From: JABCYV01 sp963696025
GTDB taxonomy: Bacteria; Acidobacteriota; Terriglobia; Terriglobales; Acidobacteriaceae
Length of the DNA: 64,000 nucleotides
Direction of reading: 5' to 3'
Assembly (NCBI GenBank): GCA_963696025.1
Contig: CAVOII010000006.1
Coordinates: forward strand, 62,001 to 126,000
Shown: positions 56,120 to 64,000 of the stretch, piece after piece
Layout of the letters: each line of letters begins with the position of its first letter
Numbering within the stretch: the first letter of the stretch is position 1
Notes under the pieces: generated by a model
What the model saw: only the letters and a program-made list of their open reading frames with translations
Databases searched by the model: none
Told to the model about the DNA's origin: nothing
Program-made: the position numbers and the translations under genes

Positions 56120-56145
56120 GGCCGCTCGAAAGAGCGGCCTCTTTT
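56120..56145 (+). terminator. Rho-independent terminator after radical SAM gene
   Basis: GGCCGCTC (56120-56127), a GAAA tetraloop and GAGCGGCC (56132-56139) form a perfect eight-pair hairpin followed by TCTTTT. Transcription of the radical SAM gene should end here, so the downstream lipid operon needs its own promoter. Confidence 0.9.
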
Positions 56146-56400
56146 ATGATTCTAGGTGGGACTGAACTGCCGCTTACCTTACGCGATGCGATGGTTCTGG
56201 GCATCCCGCTGCTGGATACGACCAAGATTCACGTGAGAGCAATGGTCATGGAATTGGGTCCTAGACAGCCGGACACGGCGCAGCCCATTGCCCAGTCGGT
56301 GTCCGCAGACTCACATATCAACATACGCACGCCCAAAAATGGAACCGTAGTAACCATCGATGCTGGCCGACATCTTGACACCAGTGGCCCATGGCCCTAG
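56146..56400 (+). pseudogene. Remnant of an aspartate/glutamate racemase
   Basis: The first 37 or so codons (MILGGTELPLTLRDAMVLG, then IPLLDTTKIHVRAMVMEL) match the C-terminal end of the Asp/Glu racemase family, with the GxTELP catalytic loop and the DTTxIH motif. The preceding two thirds of the enzyme are missing; a terminator hairpin lies immediately upstream. The rest of the frame to 56400 has no resemblance to the family. A decayed fragment, presumably not functional. Confidence 0.65.
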
Positions 56401-56510
56401 CCTGAAATTGCCCTAACTGCGCCGAAACACAGCACGCGCCACAAGTGCTGATATGAGTTCATTTCCACTCAGCGGGAATCGCTGAAGAGTGATTTGGCAT
56501 CCAAGGAAAT

Positions 56511-56708
56511 ATGAGAGATACAGCGATATTCGAGCAGAAGTATAGAGTTATCGCCGTTGATGCTCAGAGCCTCATTCTTCGGGGTGTACTCACGGGAGAC
56601 GTGTTGACGATAAGGAATGCGGACGGCGCTGCGCCGCTTTCTGAGGAAGACTACCCACCGGGAAAGTTAATCGCCCTGAATAATCCATCCGACCAGGATG
56701 CGAACTGA
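56511..56708 (+). CDS. Small hypothetical protein
   Basis: 65 residues with ATG 56511 shortly after AAGGA. The protein is acidic and beta-prone; the segment LSEEDYPPGKLIALNNPSD looks like a conserved small acidobacterial protein, but I recall this only vaguely and cannot name it. Standing alone between the racemase remnant and the lipid operon, it gives no contextual clue. Confidence 0.5.
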   Translation: MRDTAIFEQKYRVIAVDAQSLILRGVLTGDVLTIRNADGAAPLSEEDYPPGKLIALNNPSDQDAN

Positions 56709-56967
56709 CGAGAGGGTCCTTAGCGTAGCAAGCTCATTCAAGTTTTGAGGAAGCGCAAGGCTGATCCAGCGGCCTTCTGCTTCGCGCTTGCCGCCGTCGA
56801 ACATCCAAGGTGCCCCTGCCGCTGTGGTCGCACTGGTAACCGAAACAAACCAGTAACCCAGACTACATCATTTCATCGCTTCGTCCTTTTGACACAACGG
56901 TTTACAATAGTGGATTACACCTCCCATTAGGGATCTCCGAGCCATTCGAGTCTCGGGACGAAAAGAA
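56709..56967 (+). promoter_or_regulatory. Intergenic region with candidate promoter of the lipid operon
   Basis: TTGACA at 56889-56894, then 18 bases, then GATTAC (56913-56918, three of six matches). Transcription would start near 56925, about 43 bases before the TTG start codon of the next gene. No other feature is seen. Confidence 0.35.
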
Positions 56968-59316
56968 TTGGAACAGCTAAATCACAACCCAACGCCCGGC
57001 TCAGCCGTGTACTGGCGGGTGGAAGGCAGCCTACTGGACCTGACCACGGTCCAGCCCGTGGCCTTTTTCACTTGGAATTCTCAGACTTTTCTGGAGCGCT
57101 GGGTGCGGCGTGGGCTGGTCTTCCTCATGGCGCTTCTGCGCCCGCTTCTTTACGCCACCAACCGGGTATACGCCACCAGAGTAGTGCACACTGTCCTGCG
57201 CGGAGTGAGCCGCGACCGGCTGGATCTGCTGGGGGAAGAATACTTTAAATACAAGCTGGAACCCTACTTAAAACCCGAAGGTATGCAGCAGCTTAGAGAG
57301 CTGGTCAAGTCAGGCTGCGAGGTGGTTTTGGTCAGCCAAGGGCTGGATCATGTGATGCGACCGCTGGCCCGGCATCTAGGACTGGGATGGCTCGTCGCGA
57401 ATCGTCTGGAATTTCGCGACGGCATCGCGACCGGGCGCCTGCTCGAACCTGTCATTCGGCCGCGCGGGTTCTTTGCCCGTATCACTGGGGGAGGACCCGA
57501 CGGCAAGTGTTCTGCGCAACAACTGTCTCGCGATCTGGACCTGGGCGGCGTGGAGGTTCTGGAGTCAGCGGTAATTCCTGCGTCCTGGCAGATGCCAATA
57601 TATGAACGTCCAATCGTGCACTTTGATGGCGATCGCCGCGCGGAGCCGCTGTCGGTGCGCAAGGCTCTTGCGGGTAAGCATGTCCTGCTGATTGGGGTCA
57701 CGGGATTCATCGGCAAGGTTTGGCTGGTCAATACGCTCATGGATTTGCCGGAGATCGGGCGAATTTACTTGCTCATTCGACGGCAGAAATCCAACCCGGC
57801 GCTGCGGCGTTTCGAAAAACTTGTTGAGGAATCACCCGTCTTCGACCCATTGTTTGCGCGCTATGGCGCTTATCTGCGGCGGTTTCTGCGTGCGCGTGTG
57901 GAAGTGATTGAAGGTGACATTTGCCAGCCTGGATTGGGGCTTGCTCCGGAGGTCGCGCAGTCTCTAGGGAAGAACCTCGATCTGGTCATCAATAGTTCAG
58001 GCCTTACTGATTTCAATCCTGACCTGCGCGATGCTCTGACGACAAACGTGGATGCAGCGCTCAATATCGTGGATTTTGTGCGCACGTCGGACCACGCTGG
58101 TCTGCTGCATCTTTCGACGTGTTATGTCGCGGGGGCCCGCGATGGCCGAGTAGCGGAGACCGTGCGTCCGAATTACACGCCCGCCGGTGTCGCCGATTTC
58201 GACGCGGAGCAGGAGTGGCGGCGCCTTCACCGGCTGGTTAAGAAAGCAGAAGAAAAATCCGATACTGTGGAGCTTGCCGAAGAACTCCGCCGCCAAGCCC
58301 TAGACAAGGAACACGCGGCTAAAGACCTGCACGGGACAGCGCTCGACAATCAGATACGCAAGAACCGCGTACGCTGGTTGCGGAGTTATCTGACCGAGGC
58401 GGGAACCCAGCGGGCCACGGAGTTGGGCTGGCCGAATACCTATACGCTGACTAAGAGCCTGGCTGAATCTCTGATTCACAAGTTCGGCGCCGGACTCCCG
58501 ATTGCAATCGTGCGTCCGGCAATTGTCGAGACCTCAGTGCAAAAGCCGTTTCGAGGATGGAATGAGGGCATCAACACATCGGCTTCGCTGTCGTATCTGC
58601 TGGGGACGTCGTTCCGTCAGCTTCCATCGAACGAGCGTAAGCGCCTGGATATTATTCCGGTGGATGAAGTGTGCGCCGGGATGACCTTGATTGCTGCTGC
58701 GATTGTGGAGCGACGCAACCATCCGCTGTACCAACTGGCTACTTCGGTGACGAACCCTTGCGACATGCGGCGATCCATCGAACTTACCTCGCTCGGCCAT
58801 CGCAAGCACTATCGTGCCCAGGAGGGCCTGGAATACTGGCTGCGTTTGCGGCTGGATGCGATTCCGGTTTCCAAGCAACGCTACAACCGCATGTCGGCGC
58901 CCGCGCAGATGGCGATTGTCAAATCCATTCAACGTGTCATGTCACCGCTGCCGTTAAAGAAGACGCCCCTGGCTCGCGCGGAACGCAATCTGGAAAAGGT
59001 AGAAAAGCTGATACAACTCTTCGAGCCGTTTATTCTGCACAACGAACATGACTTCGTGGCGGACAACGTCGAACAATTGTCCCATGCGCTGGTGGCAGAC
59101 GAGAAAGCAGATTTCGGCTACTACACACAATCCATTGACTGGTGGGAATATTGGATCAATATTCACATTCCGGCGCTGCGCAGGTGGACGTATCCTCTGA
59201 TCGAAGGCCGCCCTTTGGAGGCGCGTCCCGCCCGCCGCTTTGAAATGGAAGACGCTGGAGTGGGCGACGAGGTCGTCAAGACAGGAACCAACGGAGTCAC
59301 GTGGCGATATTCCTGA
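56968..59316 (+). CDS. HAD-like / fatty acyl reductase (NAD_binding_4) fusion
   Basis: 782-residue two-domain protein. Residues 1-220 resemble a HAD hydrolase (LVSQGLDHVMRPLARHLG is HAD motif II-like), but the nucleophile region reads VYWRVEGSLL without the DxD aspartates, so this part is probably inactive. Residues 235-700 are a fatty acyl-CoA/thioester reductase: TGFIGK at 245-250 for NADPH and Tyr492-x-x-x-Lys496 in the catalytic pair. It would reduce an acyl thioester to aldehyde or alcohol. The only usable start is TTG 56968; an in-frame stop lies at 56908. First gene of a coupled operon, overlapping the next by 16 bases. Confidence 0.8.
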   Translation: MEQLNHNPTPGSAVYWRVEGSLLDLTTVQPVAFFTWNSQTFLERWVRRGLVFLMALLRPLLYATNRVYATRVVHTVLRGVSRDRLDLLGEEYFKYKLEPYLKPEGMQQLRELVKSGCEVVLVSQGLDHVMRPLARHLGLGWLVANRLEFRDGIATGRLLEPVIRPRGFFARITGGGPDGKCSAQQLSRDLDLGGVEVLESAVIPASWQMPIYERPIVHFDGDRRAEPLSVRKALAGKHVLLIGVTGFIGKVWLVNTLMDLPEIGRIYLLIRRQKSNPALRRFEKLVEESPVFDPLFARYGAYLRRFLRARVEVIEGDICQPGLGLAPEVAQSLGKNLDLVINSSGLTDFNPDLRDALTTNVDAALNIVDFVRTSDHAGLLHLSTCYVAGARDGRVAETVRPNYTPAGVADFDAEQEWRRLHRLVKKAEEKSDTVELAEELRRQALDKEHAAKDLHGTALDNQIRKNRVRWLRSYLTEAGTQRATELGWPNTYTLTKSLAESLIHKFGAGLPIAIVRPAIVETSVQKPFRGWNEGINTSASLSYLLGTSFRQLPSNERKRLDIIPVDEVCAGMTLIAAAIVERRNHPLYQLATSVTNPCDMRRSIELTSLGHRKHYRAQEGLEYWLRLRLDAIPVSKQRYNRMSAPAQMAIVKSIQRVMSPLPLKKTPLARAERNLEKVEKLIQLFEPFILHNEHDFVADNVEQLSHALVADEKADFGYYTQSIDWWEYWINIHIPALRRWTYPLIEGRPLEARPARRFEMEDAGVGDEVVKTGTNGVTWRYS

Positions 59317-60433
59317 CCGGGTCCACCGGATACATCGGCGCGCACATCGCCGCCAACCTGCTGGAAAGGCAGGGCGCGTCGCTGAACCTGCTGGTTCGAG
59401 CTGCCGACGCGCATGAGGCGGAAGTGCGTTTGTGGCAAGCCTTGCAGTTGCACATGGACTTTCCGCGCTTCTATGAGCATTTGCAAACCTGCATCCGAGT
59501 CTTTCGCGGCGATCTGACCGCGCCCTATTTTGGCCTTGCTCGTGACGATTATGACCGCTTGCTCCACACTACCGATTCGGTGGTCCATTGCGCGGCGTCC
59601 TTGAATCGCAAGTCGGAAAAGAGCTGTTTGAACGTGAATCTGCGGGGCACACTGGAAGTGTTGCAGCTGGCCATGCGGTCTTATCACTATCACGGCCTGA
59701 GGCGATTTAGTCATGTTAGTACCGTGGCGGTGGCGAGCAAGCGCAACGATGAGGTCGTAACCGAAGACGGGTCCATTGATTGGGACCGGTCGGACTATGA
59801 TCCCTATGCGCGCACTAAGAAATTCTGCGAGCACATGATCCGGGAGTTGCTGCCTGAGGTCCCCATCACCATTTTTCGTCCCAGCATTGTGCTGGGCGAC
59901 AGCCGCTATGCTGAAACTACGCAGTTCGACATGGTGAGGGCGTTTGTATTTCTGGCCGGGCTGCCGGTGCTTCCATTCCGATCGAGTGACAAGATTGATA
60001 TTGTGAATGTTGACTTTGTAGCCGACGCGATCGCCACTCTACATCAGAAAGAAAATCCGCAGTACGACACCTATCACCTTTCCTCGGGCACTGACTCACA
60101 AACGTTTCGCCAGTTGACCAGTTCGCTGGCAGCCGCGCAAAATCAGCGTGGACCGATCTTCATGCCATTTCTCGAGCCTCCGTTCGCAGCCACAGTGAAC
60201 GCACTGGCGAATCGGCGTAGTGCTGTCTCCCAAGGCGCGGCTTTGATGAAGGTGTTTCTGCCGTACCTGGTGTGGAACACCGTGTTCGACAACACGCGGG
60301 TCACGTCCGAGTTGGGACGCAAACCTGTCCCCTTCTCGCAATACAGCTACCCACTACTGAAGTTCAGCCGCGAGAGCAACTTTTCCTACCAGTACCAGAG
60401 CTGGCCTGCGGCCAAGGCTGGAGGGTCGGCGGC

Positions 60434-60437
<4 letters not shown>
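59301..60437 (+). CDS. Thioester-reductase-type SDR protein
   Basis: 378-residue extended SDR. NAD(P)-binding motif TGSTGYIGAHIAANLL sits at the very N-terminus, and the catalytic pair is Tyr169...Lys173 in PYARTKKF. The layout resembles the reductase domains of lipid and polyketide pathways, so it may reduce acyl intermediates or act as a second reductase beside the preceding fusion protein. Start GTG 59301 lies inside the end of the preceding gene; the stop overlaps the following gene as ATGA. Confidence 0.8.
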
Positions 60438-61843
<1,406 letters not shown>

Positions 61844-61881
61844 CCACTTCGCTCAGGACAGGCTCTGCTTTCACGCAATCG

Positions 61882-63528
61882 ATGAATTTTCTCGAAGATA
61901 TCTTCACCCAGGTCGAAGTCGCCCATGACGTTCCCCTCCTGCAGGAACTTCAGGATGGCGAAGCGATGTCGGTTAACGGGCGTCAGCTCCTGGAGTCGGT
62001 TGGCAAAGCTCGTGCCTTCCTCGCCAGCAGGGGTCTGAAGAAGGGCGACCGCTGCGCCTTGTTGGCGCACAACAGCATCGAGTGGGTGGCCGCGGATATG
62101 GCAATCATGGCCGAAGGGCTGATTGTGGTGCCGCTTTATGCGCGCCAGGCTCCATCCGAACTCGCGGCAATGATGCAAGACTGCTCGCCGGCATTGATCT
62201 GTTGCGGCGATACAAGCCTGCGCGATGCCATCATCCAACTGTGGCCCGAGGCGCCGCCTCAATGTCTTCTTGCCGACATTTTCAACAGAAACGCAGTCGG
62301 CCCATCAAAGGCCCAAGTTGCCCAATCCGATCCCGTTACTATCATCTATACCTCGGGAACGTCAGGCGAGGCCAAAGGAGTTGTGCTCGACGCGGGTAAC
62401 ATCGGCCACATGCTGCGTTGCACCTCCGGAAGGCTCGATCTTCTGATGGAGAATAATCCCCGTCAGGACCGAGTGTTCCACTATCTTCCGTTCTGCTTTG
62501 CAGGTTCCTGGATCATGCTGCTTACTTGCTTGCGGCGGCGCAGCCTGTTGACTCTGAATACTGACCTGAGCAGGCTGGCCGATGAAATGCGTGCCGTCGC
62601 TCCGGATTATTCTCTAAATGTCCCGGCGGTGCTCGAGCGCATGCGCAAGGCGGTTGACGAACAATTATGGAAGACCGGCGGATTTCCCCTCACGCTTTAT
62701 ACTCGCGCGAAAGCTTCATGGATGCGCCAGCAGGAAGGCCGGAACAGATTCCCGGAACGGATGTGGCTCGCGTTAGCCAGGGCAATTGTTTTTCCGACCA
62801 TCCGCAAGAAGATGATTGGCTCGAATCTGAAAGCACTGATCTGCGGCTCGGCTCCGCTTATGTTGGAGACACAACTTTATTTCATGATGCTGGGCATTCC
62901 GGTTTTGCAGGTTTATGGACTGACCGAAACCACGGCGATCTGTACTATGGATGACCCCCGTGATGTCGATCCTGGGCGCGTTGGACCAGCCATTAGCGGG
63001 GTCGAAATGAAGCTCAGCGAGTACGACGAGATTGTAGTGCGCGGGCCCAACATCTTTCCGGGTTATTGGAACCATCCGCCGGAAACGGCGAAGGCGCTGC
63101 GTGATGGTTGGTTTCACACTGGAGACCAGGGAGAAGTCGATGCGGCAGGGAACTGGCGTATCATCGGGCGCATCAAGAATCTGATCATCCTGGGCTCTGG
63201 CCACAACATTGCGCCGGAACCGGTCGAAGATGAGGTGCTGCACGCCTTGTCCGGAGCGCAGCAGGTGGTACTGGTGGGAAATGGACGCGGTTATCTTTCG
63301 GCAGTTGTGACCGGGAACGTCAGTCGCGAACAAGTGCAGGCGGCCCTGGATGCAGTGAATTCAAGCCTGCCGCACTACAAGCAGGTGCGGGCATTCCATA
63401 TTCATCCGGAGGCGTTTTCGATCGAGAACGGTTTGCTCACAGCGAATGGGAAGCTGAAGCGGGATCTAATCGCAGCGCGGCTGAAGTCGGAGATCGAAGA
63501 GATGTATCAGGTGAAACAAGCTTCATGA
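61882..63528 (+). CDS. AMP-binding acyl-CoA synthetase
   Basis: 549-residue adenylate-forming enzyme. The ATP loop is IIYTSGTSGEAKGVVL, then YGLTETTAICTMDDP and the hinge GWFHTGDQGEVD...GRIKNLIILGSG; the C-terminal catalytic lysine is in NGKLKRDL. It is of the long-chain fatty acid-CoA ligase type and would activate the acyl chain used by the reductases of the operon. ATG 61882 (MNFLEDIF) is preferred; the frame opening at 61774 lies within the previous gene. Stop and next start overlap as ATGA. Confidence 0.87.
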   Translation: MNFLEDIFTQVEVAHDVPLLQELQDGEAMSVNGRQLLESVGKARAFLASRGLKKGDRCALLAHNSIEWVAADMAIMAEGLIVVPLYARQAPSELAAMMQDCSPALICCGDTSLRDAIIQLWPEAPPQCLLADIFNRNAVGPSKAQVAQSDPVTIIYTSGTSGEAKGVVLDAGNIGHMLRCTSGRLDLLMENNPRQDRVFHYLPFCFAGSWIMLLTCLRRRSLLTLNTDLSRLADEMRAVAPDYSLNVPAVLERMRKAVDEQLWKTGGFPLTLYTRAKASWMRQQEGRNRFPERMWLALARAIVFPTIRKKMIGSNLKALICGSAPLMLETQLYFMMLGIPVLQVYGLTETTAICTMDDPRDVDPGRVGPAISGVEMKLSEYDEIVVRGPNIFPGYWNHPPETAKALRDGWFHTGDQGEVDAAGNWRIIGRIKNLIILGSGHNIAPEPVEDEVLHALSGAQQVVLVGNGRGYLSAVVTGNVSREQVQAALDAVNSSLPHYKQVRAFHIHPEAFSIENGLLTANGKLKRDLIAARLKSEIEEMYQVKQAS

Positions 63529-64000
63529 AACAGTTTCACGGCCAAGCTCTCTCTTGGGACCTTAAAGACGGTGTTGTCGAGGTCGTTCTACACCGCGACC
63601 CCTGCAATGAGATTGGCTCAGTCACGCTCGAAGAAATCGAGAAGCTGGTGGTCGCGCTCGATATCTTGAACCACGAAGCCCACGCTCTCATCATCTCCAG
63701 CGATCTGAAGTCCGGTTTCTGTGCCGGCGCCGACTTGCGCGAGCTTTACCAGCGTTCTCAGGAAATGGAGCAGAAGGAAGCCGTCAAGGGCGTCCGCGAC
63801 TACTTGAAGCGGATTCATCGAGTGATGAACACGCTGGACGCTTCCCCTTTGACCACCATTGCCGCGGTCCACGGTGTGACGTTCGGCGGCGGCTTCGAAC
63901 TGGCTTTGGTTTGCGACCTTATTATTGCGGACAAGATGGCGCGATTTTGCTTTCCGGAACTGCGTCTCGGATTGATCCCAGGGTTCGGCGGCATTCCGCG
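63525..64000 (+). CDS. Enoyl-CoA hydratase/isomerase family protein, cut by window end
   Basis: 158 residues are visible before the window ends. Crotonase features: SGFCAGADLREL (oxyanion loop 1), AAVHGVTFGGGFELALVCD (second oxyanion hole and the family glycine run) and FPELRLGLIPGFGG. The pair of Glu residues typical of active hydratases is represented at least by the E in FGGGFE. ATG 63525 overlaps the acyl-CoA ligase stop by four bases, so it continues the same operon. The C-terminal part is not in the window. Confidence 0.88.
   Translation, partial: MKQFHGQALSWDLKDGVVEVVLHRDPCNEIGSVTLEEIEKLVVALDILNHEAHALIISSDLKSGFCAGADLRELYQRSQEMEQKEAVKGVRDYLKRIHRVMNTLDASPLTTIAAVHGVTFGGGFELALVCDLIIADKMARFCFPELRLGLIPGFGGIP

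Overview
The window looks like chromosomal DNA of an Acidobacteriota (Terriglobia/Koribacter-like) bacterium. This is inferred from the gene repertoire, since no rRNA is present: moderately high G+C; a large Oar-type TonB-dependent receptor with an N-terminal carboxypeptidase-regulatory-like domain; a giant SBBP beta-propeller surface protein; a Ser/Thr kinase starting MIGQTISHYRI and carrying C-terminal TPRs; several secreted peptidases; extragenic repeats encoding NDQRPTTND-like peptides; and a tetraether-synthase-like radical SAM enzyme. No tRNA, rRNA or CRISPR array was found.

Layout. 0-5.5 kb: an M13 metallopeptidase broken by two frameshifts, a PLP decarboxylase, a GNAT acetyltransferase and an exported cupredoxin-like protein. 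5.6-8.4 kb: a tight cytochrome c maturation operon ccmE-A-B-C-D, including a 39-residue CcmD; CcmE has the CxxxY variant of the haem-binding motif. 8.4-17 kb: two PilZ proteins, the SBBP surface protein with an odd C-terminal tail, a cytoplasmic histidine kinase with an NtrC-type regulator, and a receiver-less sigma-54 activator preceded by a good -24/-12 promoter. 17-23 kb: a DUF885 peptidase, an exported protein, AsmA and a TPR protein. 23-31 kb: a LacI regulator, the TonB receptor, a seven-haem cytochrome and an IS110 element. 31-43 kb: a trans-sulfuration PLP enzyme, an SDR lacking YxxxK, a cupin, thrC-thrB, DinB, MFS and APC transporters and a PIG-L deacetylase.

Two regions deserve most attention. 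At 45.7-51.2 kb a one-strand cluster combines a permuted ATP-grasp-like protein, an M29-type aminopeptidase, a GCS2 carboxylate-amine ligase, a RimK-like ATP-grasp and an esterase. It has the logic of a pathway for a small peptide-like metabolite, and I do not recognise its product. At 53.8-64 kb a Tes/MJ0619-like radical SAM protein, with a potentially structured leader, precedes a translationally coupled operon: HAD-like/fatty-acyl reductase, thioester-reductase-type SDR, polysaccharide pyruvyl transferase-like protein, acyl-CoA ligase and enoyl-CoA hydratase (cut by the window end). Together these suggest modified or membrane-spanning lipids, which Acidobacteriota are known to make.

Three apparent frameshifts (two in the M13 gene, one in a membrane protein), two of them at homopolymers, may be real lesions or consensus errors. 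Nested extragenic palindromes occur in or near the amidoligase cluster and the transporter genes. All functional calls come from reading motifs; no database search was run.
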